Of a stretch of 49,249 nt of DNA, positions 33,687 to 41,691 are shown piece by piece. The position numbers and the translations under genes were made by a program. This DNA comes from Butyrivibrio sp. LB2008. GTDB taxonomy: Bacteria > Bacillota > Clostridia > Lachnospirales > Lachnospiraceae. Within the stretch, counting starts at the first letter, position 1. Each line of letters starts with the position of its first letter. The notes beneath the pieces are model-generated. The model saw only the letters and a list, made by a program, of their open reading frames with translations. It was not told the origin of the DNA and did no database searches. Location of the stretch: NCBI RefSeq assembly GCF_000621565.1, contig NZ_KK211307.1, forward strand, positions 1-49,249, given 5' to 3'.

Positions 33687-34445
33687 ATGAAAACAGCTTT
33701 TATAACGGGAGCAACTTCGGGGCTTGGCGCCGAGTTTGCACGCAGATATGCAAAAGAAGGATACAGACTTATTCTCACAGGCAGAAGAACGGAGCGTTTA
33801 AATGCCATGAAAGATGAGCTTGGCACAGAGTGCAGGATCATTACGGCGGACGTTTCGGATGAGAATAAGTGCAAGGAACTGCTTGATGATATAGCAGGCG
33901 AAGAGATAGATGTATTTATCAACAACGCAGGCTTTGGCACGGCGGGAAGCTTTCTTGAGACAAATCTTGAAAAAGAAATATCGATGGTGAAGGTAAATGA
34001 TGTTGCGATGCACATCCTGTTCAAGGGAGTGCTTGCAAAGATGCATAAACAGGGGCACGGTACGATTTTGAATGTCGCATCGTCGGCAGGTCTTTTCCCT
34101 GCAGGGCCTTATATGGCGACCTACTATGCGACAAAGGCTTATGTAACATCGCTAACCAAGGCAGTAGCACATGAGCTTAAAGAAATCGGCAGCAGCGTGT
34201 ATGTAGCATGCCTTTGCCCCGGGCCTGTAGATACAGAGTTCAACATGAATGCAGACGTTACATTTGCTCTAAAAGGCATAACTGCCGAAAAATGCGTTGA
34301 TGAGTGCCTTAAAGGTATGAACAAAAAGAAAACGGTTATCATACCGACACTTAGAATGAAAGCTGCTATCTACGGAAGCAGGCTTGTTCCCGAGAACTTT
34401 GTGATCAAGATGACTGCAGGGCAGCAGAAGAAAAAAAGGCAATGA
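33687..34445 (+). CDS. Short-chain dehydrogenase/reductase
   Basis: 252 aa, classical SDR. Cofactor motif TGATSGLG at residues 8-15, NNAGFG, catalytic Ser in VASSAGLF and YxxxK in YYATKAYVTSL. Arg residues after the second strand (LTGRRTERL) suggest NADP(H). The DltE/YqjQ-like group fits best. The substrate cannot be told. AGGAAAG lies upstream of the ATG. Confidence 0.92.
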   Translation: MKTAFITGATSGLGAEFARRYAKEGYRLILTGRRTERLNAMKDELGTECRIITADVSDENKCKELLDDIAGEEIDVFINNAGFGTAGSFLETNLEKEISMVKVNDVAMHILFKGVLAKMHKQGHGTILNVASSAGLFPAGPYMATYYATKAYVTSLTKAVAHELKEIGSSVYVACLCPGPVDTEFNMNADVTFALKGITAEKCVDECLKGMNKKKTVIIPTLRMKAAIYGSRLVPENFVIKMTAGQQKKKRQ

Positions 34446-34532
34446 ATTCGGTCAATTTTTAAGGCAGATGCACCACATAATAAATATATAATCGTGCTTT
34501 AGAAATTTGCAATCAACTGAACGAGTAATTAT

Positions 34533-34570
34533 GGTTCAACCGGATCGAGAGATTTGGTTGAACCTTTTTA
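34533..34570 (+). terminator. Rho-independent terminator after the SDR
   Basis: GGTTCAACC (34533-34541) pairs perfectly with GGTTGAACC (34556-34564) and is followed by TTTTTA. Confidence 0.88.
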
Positions 34571-34642
34571 TATTTCCGGGCTATTCTCTATCATTGATAA
34601 AAACGAAAGTATATGATAAAATGTTAATACATTGTTACGCAA

Positions 34643-34748
34643 CTCTATATTGTAAAGTTACATAGCGAGGTGGGCTTGTAATCGGTGTGCTGGTTTGTGA
34701 GCATTTGAATTACTGAATTATCATCGGCCGGTACACCGCGATATAGAG
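34643..34748 (+). promoter_or_regulatory. Structured leader upstream of the DUF3592 gene
   Basis: CTCTATAT (34643-34650) pairs with ATATAGAG (34741-34748). Inside, CGGTGT..GG (34683-34693) pairs with CC..ACACCG (34728-34738). The closing helix ends just before the ribosome site GAGGAG (34754-34759). It could be a cis-acting leader. It does not fit a riboswitch class I know. The rest of 34446-34766 holds only the terminator at 34533. Confidence 0.4.
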
Positions 34749-34766
34749 ATTTTGAGGAGTTTGATC

Positions 34767-35216
34767 ATGCTTAGTGCGAAGATTTTTGTGGTAGGTTGCC
34801 TTTTATTTATTGGGATTATTTCTTTTATTGTGTCTGTTGCACTTAAGATTCATGGAAAGAAGCTTGCAAAGAACTGTGTCGGAAGTTGCATGGCTGAAGT
34901 TGTGGATATGAAACGCAGGGCCGGTAGTGATCATATGAATGATTCTCCCGGAATACACTACTCATATTTTCCGGTGTTCAAGTATATTGTAGATGGAAAA
35001 GAGTATAAAGCAGAAACAACTATGGGAAAGGAACTCAATAAGGTTCCGCAGATCGGAGAAAGAATCAATATTTTTTACAATCCGGTCAATCCCAAAGAAA
35101 TCCTGGTTCCGGGAGATGATAAGCTATTTAAGATTGTATCTGTAGTAATGCTGATTACCGGAATTGTTTTAACTATCGCAGCAATCCTGTGCTATAGATT
35201 TATAGATATTGTATAA
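34767..35216 (+). CDS. DUF3592-family membrane protein
   Basis: About 149 aa. Helix 1 at ~5-28 (FVVGCLLFIGIISFIVSVAL), an exposed beta domain (PVFKYIVDGKEYKAETTMGK, IGERINIFYNPVNPKEIL) characteristic of DUF3592, and helix 2 near the C-terminus (VVMLITGIVLTIAAILCYRF). Function unknown. ATG 34767 is placed by GAGGAG 7 nt upstream. The last 48 bp overlap, antisense, the end of the phosphonate operon. Confidence 0.82.
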   Translation: MLSAKIFVVGCLLFIGIISFIVSVALKIHGKKLAKNCVGSCMAEVVDMKRRAGSDHMNDSPGIHYSYFPVFKYIVDGKEYKAETTMGKELNKVPQIGERINIFYNPVNPKEILVPGDDKLFKIVSVVMLITGIVLTIAAILCYRFIDIV

Positions 35217-36974
35217 TTCACTTTTATCAAAAATAACAGGATTGTTATTTAGTCTCGAGGTATTTACTGAGTCTGCAAGGGTGTTAAGGTCATCTGCATT
35301 AATGGTGACCGCCGGCAGATTCAGTTTTTTTATTATGTCACTTACATAGCTTATGCTTTCATCAATTCCTGATTTAGTAAGAACACTTGCAAGTGAAAGC
35401 AAAGTCTCTTCTAATTTCTTGTCGGTTTTTGCTTTTTCTTTTAGCAGTTTCCAGCATGGAATAAGGCAGAGAGCGACAGCATGTCCGTGAGCTATTTTAT
35501 ACAGAGAGGTCAGTTTGTAGCTCATTGCATGCGGGGCGGTGGTTTTGGAAATATTGATTGCTTTGCCGCTGTAATTTGAGGCTCTCAGTATATTTTTGGA
35601 AGCTGTAATATCGCCGCATAAAAAGGATTCGAGATTAGCCAATATCATCTCAATGCATCTTGCTGAATAGTGCCTGCTTTCATCATTTGCATTTGCAGCC
35701 CAGTAGGATTCTATCGCCTGGCACAAAGAGTCAGACAGAGTAGAGTTTCTCTGATATTCGGGAAGCGAAGCTAAAAAGCTGTGATCAAGTATTGCTACAT
35801 CCGGAAGAACAGAGCCGTGTTCAATCGAGAGTTTTTGGCCATTATAATAGATCACGGCAAATGAAGTGGATTCACTTCCTGTACCGCAAGTTGTGGGAAC
35901 AGCGATATGATATATGTTGTTGTAGTTGTACTTGCCGTTTAGAAAATCGTATTCGTTATCAAGAGTCGCAAACAGTTTTATGCATTTAGCTACATCAATG
36001 GCGCTTCCTCCGCCGATTGAAACAATCGTTTTGCAACCGGATTTTTTAAAGAGACAGGCTCCTTTTTTTACATCTTCATATTTGGGATTGGGAGAGTAGT
36101 CGCTGAAAAAAACGGCATCCACGCCTATACTCTTAAAATCTTCAGAAGCTTTTTCTTTTAATGATCTTGTGCATACAACAAAAGACGGCGACTTTTTATC
36201 GATATGTTTTTTAATACATGATATATAGTCGGAGCTTTCCTTTATTGTCTGTTCTCTATAGTCAAAATATTTTATCTCATTCGAAACGCGGATGTAGTCC
36301 TGCTCGTTGTCTATCTCGTCAATATAATCATCTTTGTAAGATAAGCCGTAAATACTGATCTCATCACTGATCTCGTTGAGGGCGTTCTCTGCATATACCG
36401 TGGTGATGCCGTTATTTACGAATTCCCTGACTTTGTTTTTCCATGCGGTTATAGCGCTTTTACCAAGCTTATACAGAGGCTGGAAAGCGTAGCAATCGGA
36501 ATCGAAAATATTTATCGAGACCTCTTTTAGAATATTATCCTTAAAACGTCCCTTGAAATCCTTGGAGGGAAGGTCTTTATTCTCATTAAAAAGACATACC
36601 GATTCATGCGGATCTGAAAGGAGCTTGGGCACTAAGTTCTTGTTAAATACAAGATCTCCGTGCAGCATCAGGATATCATCATCCAGCATGTCATAGGCAT
36701 AGTCCATGGATACGATATAATTTGTTGTCCTGTAATCAGGATTGTTAATAAAGGTAAAGTTAAGATGAGAGTACCTTTGTGAGGCTTCTTTAAGCTGTTC
36801 CTTGCAGAATCCCGTCGTTACGATGAATTCTGTTATCCCGCAGCCGCTAAGTATTCTTATCTGTCTTTCAAATATAGTTTCTCCGTTATATAATTCGGCC
36901 ATGCATTTGGGAGCTTCTTTGGTAAGATGCCCCATTCTGGCTCCGATTCCGGAATTAAATATTAGTGCTTTCAT
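35169..36974 (-). CDS. Phosphonate cytidylyltransferase fused to phosphonoacetaldehyde-reductase-like alcohol dehydrogenase
   Basis: About 601 aa. Residues 1-~230 are a LicC/PntC-type nucleotidyltransferase (FNSGIGARMGHLTKEAPKCM, metal Asp D107 in LHGD). Residues ~255-601 are an iron-type alcohol dehydrogenase: SIGGGSAIDVAK (~319-330) binds NAD(P), AVPTTCGTGSEST follows. The metal ligands are D415, then Q419 where most members have His, H482 and H496. The ADH half should reduce phosphonoacetaldehyde to 2-hydroxyethylphosphonate, and the first half should make its CMP ester. PntC proteins fused to an aminotransferase are known, and here an ADH takes that place. The start overlaps ppd by 20 bp. 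An in-frame ATG at 36986 would add four residues. Confidence 0.85.
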   Translation of the reverse strand: MKALIFNSGIGARMGHLTKEAPKCMAELYNGETIFERQIRILSGCGITEFIVTTGFCKEQLKEASQRYSHLNFTFINNPDYRTTNYIVSMDYAYDMLDDDILMLHGDLVFNKNLVPKLLSDPHESVCLFNENKDLPSKDFKGRFKDNILKEVSINIFDSDCYAFQPLYKLGKSAITAWKNKVREFVNNGITTVYAENALNEISDEISIYGLSYKDDYIDEIDNEQDYIRVSNEIKYFDYREQTIKESSDYISCIKKHIDKKSPSFVVCTRSLKEKASEDFKSIGVDAVFFSDYSPNPKYEDVKKGACLFKKSGCKTIVSIGGGSAIDVAKCIKLFATLDNEYDFLNGKYNYNNIYHIAVPTTCGTGSESTSFAVIYYNGQKLSIEHGSVLPDVAILDHSFLASLPEYQRNSTLSDSLCQAIESYWAANANDESRHYSARCIEMILANLESFLCGDITASKNILRASNYSGKAINISKTTAPHAMSYKLTSLYKIAHGHAVALCLIPCWKLLKEKAKTDKKLEETLLSLASVLTKSGIDESISYVSDIIKKLNLPAVTINADDLNTLADSVNTSRLNNNPVIFDKSELYNIYKSIAQDCCDS

Positions 36975-38085
36975 ATGTGCTCGCAATCTTTTTCATGAAT
37001 TGTTCTTTGTTATAAATGGGAGTTGTGGTCGGTCTTCTGAGGTCTTTTCGCGAATCTGAATTTACGTTTATCACGATGGCGACCTTACCGGCTTCCTGCT
37101 GCTCTTTGAGTGCTGATACTATAGCCTCTTTGCAATCTGCGACAAGAACTTTTTTAAAGCCAAAACCTGAGAGGATTTTGGGAATATCGATATCATAAGC
37201 GATGGTAGGTTGTCCGCCGACCGATTCGTGGCAGCCATTGTTTATCAGTATATATTTAAAGTTATCGGGAGCGTTCTGCACTGCTACGGCAAGTCCGCCC
37301 ATGTGCATGATAAAAGCGCCGTCGCCGTCAATACAATAGATGTTCTTGTCGGTGCTGCGGCTTATGCCAAGAGCAAGAGACGAAGTGTGGCCCATAGAGC
37401 CGACGGTGAGAAAGTCATTTGCGTGGCCCTCGTTATTTTTTTCTCTTATCTCAAATATTTCTCTTGAAGTTTTACCTGTGGTGGAAACAATAAAATCGTT
37501 ATCATTAAGACTTTCTATGATCGCTGCGAGCGCTTCCTCGCGGGAGAGGGCATTTGTATTGGCTCGGTTACGACCTTCTTCGAATTTGGAAAAAGAATCT
37601 TTTCTTACGACAAGTGCGATCGGTCTTGAAGTCTCGGCTACATAGTCGCGGCAGTATTTTATCTGCTGCATGTAATTTTCGCACAGGATCATATACTTGA
37701 TGCCCAATGTGTCAAGAAGCGGGAGAGTAAGTTCGCCCTGCTTTATATGCTGGGGCTCGTCCTTGGTTCCCGGTTCGCCGCGATATCCGATAATTAGTAG
37801 CATCGGAATCTTATATACCTTCTCGTCAGATAAGGACAGAAGCGGGTTAACGGCATTGCCAAGTCCCGAATTTTGCATATAGACAACGCCGTATTTTGAC
37901 GTCGCGATATTATAGCCGCTTGCGAGGGCAACAGCATTTCCTTCGTTGGCGGTTATGATGTGATTTTCTTTGGAAAGAGTATTTACACAAAGGCAGAATT
38001 CTTTCAGTAATGAATCGGGAACGCCCGCAAAATAATCGAAATCATTGTTGATCAGTGTTTCATAAAAGGCCTTGGTATCAATCAT
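36955..38085 (-). CDS. Phosphonopyruvate decarboxylase
   Basis: About 376 aa, TPP-dependent. It drives phosphonate synthesis by decarboxylating phosphonopyruvate to phosphonoacetaldehyde. The N-terminal Pyr domain has FAGVPDSLLKEF and ITANEGNAVALASGYN (with the TPP-activating Glu). RGEPGTKDEPQHIKQG is the substrate loop. The PP domain has CIDGDGAFIMHMGGLAVAV (Mg/TPP motif GDG) and NNGCHESVGGQPT. I prefer ATG 38085, because GGAG directly abuts the ATG at 38091 but is 6 nt before this one. Overlaps pepM by 8 bp and the fusion gene by 20 bp. Confidence 0.94.
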   Translation of the reverse strand: MIDTKAFYETLINNDFDYFAGVPDSLLKEFCLCVNTLSKENHIITANEGNAVALASGYNIATSKYGVVYMQNSGLGNAVNPLLSLSDEKVYKIPMLLIIGYRGEPGTKDEPQHIKQGELTLPLLDTLGIKYMILCENYMQQIKYCRDYVAETSRPIALVVRKDSFSKFEEGRNRANTNALSREEALAAIIESLNDNDFIVSTTGKTSREIFEIREKNNEGHANDFLTVGSMGHTSSLALGISRSTDKNIYCIDGDGAFIMHMGGLAVAVQNAPDNFKYILINNGCHESVGGQPTIAYDIDIPKILSGFGFKKVLVADCKEAIVSALKEQQEAGKVAIVINVNSDSRKDLRRPTTTPIYNKEQFMKKIASTYESTNI

Positions 38086-38890
38086 TTTCATCTCCGATAA
38101 GATTTAGTATTTCTTTCATTGAAGTGCAATATTCTTTACTTGCGGCAAAAGAGCTTTCATCTTCAAGGATCTTTTTTGCGGCAGCGGACATACTCTTGTA
38201 TGCGCTTCTAAGCAGCTGATTGGCGTAGATGACAATATTTGCGCCGTTTTCAAAGAGCTCTGTTTCGGTATATTTGGAGTACGTTGTCGGAATCAGAACG
38301 ACCGGAACTTCAGGGTGTTTTTCTCTAAAACGCTTCAAAAATTCCATTATTTCAGCGCCGTCTTCTTTGTAACTGTGGATCATGATCCCGTCAGCACCTG
38401 CTTCGATGTAGCAATCGGCTCTTTCAAGAGCATCGCTTAAAGGCTTGTTTGCGATAAAACTTTCAATCCTTGCGATGATCATGAAGTCACTTGTTTGGAG
38501 AGCTTTTTTGCCCTGCTTTATCTTGTTTGCAAAAATCTCTTTGTCTTCAAGAGTATGCAAAGAAGGATCGCCGATAAGGGAATTTTGCTTTAAGCCCTTC
38601 TTGTCTTCAATTATGATGGCTGAGACGCCGAGCTTTTCAAGTGTTTTTATATTATATGCAAAGTGCTCCGGATGACCGCCTGTGTCGCCGTCAAAGATAA
38701 GAGGCTTTGAGGTGACTTCGAAGATTTCTTCAACAGTCTTTATCCTGCTTGAAAAATCAACTACTTCATTATCGGGCTTTCCCTTTAATGTCGAATCGCA
38801 TAAAGAACTAAGCCACATGGCATCATATTCTTTGCCACAGACTTTGGTATTTTCAACGATAAGGCCGGTCAGTCCGTTAGATGCTTCCAT
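38078..38890 (-). CDS. Phosphoenolpyruvate mutase, probably frameshifted near its start
   Basis: Converts PEP to phosphonopyruvate, forming the C-P bond. From ATG 38890 the protein is 270 aa: MEASNGLTGLIVENTKVCG, LIFDGDTGGHPEHF (metal Asp), and the mutase signature IIEDKKGLKQNSL. The family's N-terminal helix lies upstream in the same frame (SLPEVRRKKLKELLSAKKT, then VRV joined to MEASNG) but has no start codon. Instead ATG 38972, with a good AGAAGGG site, opens MRYEE and hits TAG. One extra base before the TAG separates the two frames. No ribosome site precedes ATG 38890. Either a single-base insertion, a sequencing error or +1 frameshifting is involved. Confidence 0.88.
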   Translation of the reverse strand: MEASNGLTGLIVENTKVCGKEYDAMWLSSLCDSTLKGKPDNEVVDFSSRIKTVEEIFEVTSKPLIFDGDTGGHPEHFAYNIKTLEKLGVSAIIIEDKKGLKQNSLIGDPSLHTLEDKEIFANKIKQGKKALQTSDFMIIARIESFIANKPLSDALERADCYIEAGADGIMIHSYKEDGAEIMEFLKRFREKHPEVPVVLIPTTYSKYTETELFENGANIVIYANQLLRSAYKSMSAAAKKILEDESSFAASKEYCTSMKEILNLIGDEND

Positions 38891-38971
38891 GACTCTGACG
38901 GTTTTCTTCGCGGAAAGTAATTCCTTTAATTTTTTTCTTCTTACTTCGGGTAAACTATTCTTCGTACCGCA

Positions 38972-39640
38972 TCAGTCCCTTCTTTTTGTATTTAATAGAT
39001 TTCTATTGAACAGAAGCCTGTGGATGAGTATCAGATTAAGTGTTAAGAACATGCAAGTGTTTTGAAATACACTGACTTTATCCATGTAATTTACAGTTTC
39101 AACTCTTGTTTTATAAAAGTATTTCTCTTCGTAGATGTAAGCTGACAGCAGCGCGTCAATATCTTTTATGTTGTATCTGTAATACTTTTTATCCATGGTC
39201 ACGGCGCCTGACAGCTCTATAAGCTTTGCGACAAAAGACATGCAGTTGTGCGCTTTGTAGATCCTAAAGCCGTGAATTACGGGCATTGTAGCCATGGAAT
39301 AAAGGTTGAATACATAATTTGGATCATTTTCAATTTTTGAGATATAAGCCTGTATCTTAAGCTTGTTTTCCGGAGACACGGGGAGTCTTAATACTTTCAT
39401 TTTGACTTTTTTGTTATCGCCAAAAGCGTAGCAATCAAGCGTCTCATGCATGAATCCGGAGTAGAACGGAGCATAATGCTTTTTTCTTGAAAAAGTAATA
39501 AAATCATCAAGCCTGTCATTTAAGCAGACCGCGATGTGAGTATATTCATATTTGGAAAAAACTCTTACGAATTTTCCAAGGCCCGAAAGAGCCTTTATAA
39601 GCACTACATAAATATATTCCTGTGTTTTATCGTTTTTCAT
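38972..39640 (-). CDS. Permuted papain-fold (NlpC/P60/LRAT-like) protein with C-terminal hydrophobic segment
   Basis: 222 aa. The order His-before-Cys marks a circularly permuted papain fold: catalytic His in SKYEYTHIAVCLND and Cys in YKAHNCMSFVAKLIELSGA. Such proteins include YiiX-like hydrolases and LRAT-type acyltransferases, which act on acyl chains or lipids. A hydrophobic stretch at the C-terminus (FQNTCMFLTLNLILIHRLLF) may tether it to the membrane. In this operon it could acylate or deacylate the phosphonolipid, by inference. It overlaps the CDP-alcohol transferase by 14 bp, and its stop touches the ATG at 38972. Confidence 0.62.
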   Translation of the reverse strand: MKNDKTQEYIYVVLIKALSGLGKFVRVFSKYEYTHIAVCLNDRLDDFITFSRKKHYAPFYSGFMHETLDCYAFGDNKKVKMKVLRLPVSPENKLKIQAYISKIENDPNYVFNLYSMATMPVIHGFRIYKAHNCMSFVAKLIELSGAVTMDKKYYRYNIKDIDALLSAYIYEEKYFYKTRVETVNYMDKVSVFQNTCMFLTLNLILIHRLLFNRNLLNTKRRD

Positions 39641-40328
39641 CGTCTTTTAATTTTAATCTTTTGAATAATTGAATCTGTAACCGTATCATTTCGTAATACA
39701 TTGGTATTCCGCCGGCGATAAATATGATGTCTGCGGCTTTAAATCGGAATCCGGATAATTCCAAAACAGGTTCGCTTCCGAATATCATGCCGAGGATGCA
39801 GATCGCTATGAACAGAAGATGCGTTTCGATAGGACCAAGTCTCGGGAAAAGAAATTCGTTTAAGTACCTGATATAGTTCATGGCCGTAAACATAAGAAGT
39901 CCGTAGACCGGAACCAGGAATATCGTTATCTCAAAGCTTGCGATTCCGGAGAAGGAGAGGGCTATCAGCAGATAAGTGATATGAAGTATATCTGTGATAA
40001 GGTCAAAAAAAGCTCCTGCGTCGGAAGACATATTCTTTTTGCGGGCGACATATCCGTCCAGATCGTCGCAGATAATATGCGTAAGGAGCCCAAATATTGT
40101 GCCGATTAAAAGCACCTTATTATATTTGGATAAAAAAGCACATATAATCCCAAACAATCCGCCAAGCGAACCGATCAGGGTTATCTGATTCGGTGTCATC
40201 CACGAAGGGACTATCTTGCCAAATGTGTTATATACGATTGGATAAAAAGCATTTTCCAATTTGCTTGGGACTATTTTCTTTACTTTGTTTTCGTCATTGC
40301 CGCTTGCTGAAGTATTATTCATATTCAT
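39627..40328 (-). CDS. CDP-alcohol phosphatidyltransferase family protein
   Basis: 233 aa, multi-pass membrane enzyme. The signature DxxDGxxAR(x8)GxxxDxxxD is complete: D88, D91, G92, A95, R96, G105, D109, D113 (DDLDGYVARKKNMSSDAGAF). Family members displace CMP from a CDP-alcohol using a second alcohol. Here the donor is probably a CMP-phosphonate made by the operon's cytidylyltransferase and the acceptor a diacylglycerol-type lipid, analogous to choline/ethanolamine phosphotransferase. About five helices. Overlaps by 14 bp at both ends with its neighbours. Confidence 0.93.
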   Translation of the reverse strand: MNMNNTSASGNDENKVKKIVPSKLENAFYPIVYNTFGKIVPSWMTPNQITLIGSLGGLFGIICAFLSKYNKVLLIGTIFGLLTHIICDDLDGYVARKKNMSSDAGAFFDLITDILHITYLLIALSFSGIASFEITIFLVPVYGLLMFTAMNYIRYLNEFLFPRLGPIETHLLFIAICILGMIFGSEPVLELSGFRFKAADIIFIAGGIPMYYEMIRLQIQLFKRLKLKDDEKR

Positions 40329-41691
40329 TCCTTATCTTTTTAAATATGTTTGCGATGAATGATCTTATATAATCACCGTAGTCTATAAAATCGTATATTC
40401 CTTCTTTTTGCGCCTTTAAAAACAATTTGATTATCAAAATATAATAATGGAAATAATATCTCCTTATACTCATATTATTTGGCTTTGCAACTAAATGCAA
40501 ATAGTCAAAATGAGACGGATCGTCTGTTATGATCCTGTCCTTGTAATTATCGTAATTTTCTATGCCAAGCTCAGGTGTGAGAATGGAAATCGCAACATGT
40601 TTAAGGTTGTGATCTTTTACCCATTTGTAGAGATACTTGAAATCCTTTTTGGTGAAATCAAGGTCGACAATAAACATGCCCATTAAGTTGATGCCTAAAC
40701 TGTTGCAGATTTCTATGCTTTTTATATTTCTGTTTACGTCGGATCTTTTGTCATAGCCGCTTAAATGGTTATCGTTTACGGATTCAAGTCCTACGAGTAC
40801 GTAATAAAGCCCAATGCTTTTTAAGTCTTTCATTAACTCTTCGTGCGTTGATATAAAGTCGGAGCGCCCGTAGCATATGTAATTCTTCTTGATGTTTCGC
40901 GCCTTTATAAGAGCTATAAACTTTTTTATCCTGTTTTCGTCAAAGAGAAAGTCATCGTCCACAATGTAGATGTTATCTGACTTTATCTCGGCTATTTCAT
41001 TTACGACATCTTCAATATCACGCTCTATATATTTGCCGGAATTCATTCTGTTTCTTATACAGAATTTGCAGCGGTAAGGGCAGCAGTATGCGGTTCTGAC
41101 CCAGGCGGAGTGCTCGAGCTCCAGATATCTGTAGTTGTTTGGATGCTCGTAGAAATAGCTCCTGTCAGGGCGGGGCAATCTTTTTATATCAAACGGAAGA
41201 GATTTATTCTTGTGCCACTTTCCGTCTTGCTTATAGCAGATGCCGTCAAGCTGCGAAAGATCTGTTTCCTTTTTGTATACGGAATAGTCGATGATATCAA
41301 GTATCTTAAAGATATCAAACGTGGTCAAAATATAATCGACATAGTCCCTGTACATTCTTTCGTAGCATAACTGGGCGTGAAGTCCGCCTATTACAGTCAC
41401 GATATTTTCGTTATATTTCTTTGCGTCTTCGCAGTACTCGAGCATAAAGCTTTCCTGTCTGGTTCTGCCGCAAACATAGACAACGTCAGGATTGTATTTC
41501 TTTAGTGCATTTGGAATGCCTGTATTTTCTATCTGACCGTCATATAAATAAACGGTATGTCCTTTTTCTTTTAAAATGGTTGATATGTACTCTAATTCTA
41601 AACACTCGTTCTCGATAACACCGACAAAATTATACTTTGTTCTGGATATTTCCGGATGGACAAGCAGAATTGTTAGCTGGATCTTATTCAT
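40315..41691 (-). CDS. Cobalamin-binding radical SAM enzyme
   Basis: 458 aa. Residues ~8-150 are a B12-binding-like Rossmann domain (EYISTILKEKGHTVYLYDGQ, VVYVCGRTRQ, VTVIGGLHAQ). The radical SAM core begins at the Cys cluster CPYRCKFC, the CxxxCxxC motif. Class B enzymes with this layout methylate unactivated carbons (Fom3 and PhpK act on phosphonates) or perform ring and hopanoid changes. In this operon C- or P-methylation of the phosphonate or lipid is the leading idea. The ATG overlaps the ligase gene by 8 bp. The last ~80 residues are Tyr- and Lys-rich and could be a membrane-proximal helix region. Confidence 0.88.
   Translation of the reverse strand: MNKIQLTILLVHPEISRTKYNFVGVIENECLELEYISTILKEKGHTVYLYDGQIENTGIPNALKKYNPDVVYVCGRTRQESFMLEYCEDAKKYNENIVTVIGGLHAQLCYERMYRDYVDYILTTFDIFKILDIIDYSVYKKETDLSQLDGICYKQDGKWHKNKSLPFDIKRLPRPDRSYFYEHPNNYRYLELEHSAWVRTAYCCPYRCKFCIRNRMNSGKYIERDIEDVVNEIAEIKSDNIYIVDDDFLFDENRIKKFIALIKARNIKKNYICYGRSDFISTHEELMKDLKSIGLYYVLVGLESVNDNHLSGYDKRSDVNRNIKSIEICNSLGINLMGMFIVDLDFTKKDFKYLYKWVKDHNLKHVAISILTPELGIENYDNYKDRIITDDPSHFDYLHLVAKPNNMSIRRYYFHYYILIIKLFLKAQKEGIYDFIDYGDYIRSFIANIFKKIRNEYE

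Noticed and set aside
38972..38974. Selenocysteine TGA linking the papain-fold gene with pepM
   Set aside because: The codon is placed at the normal end of the upstream gene, not at a catalytic Cys position, and I see no convincing SECIS hairpin directly after it. Read-through is kept only as a minor option.
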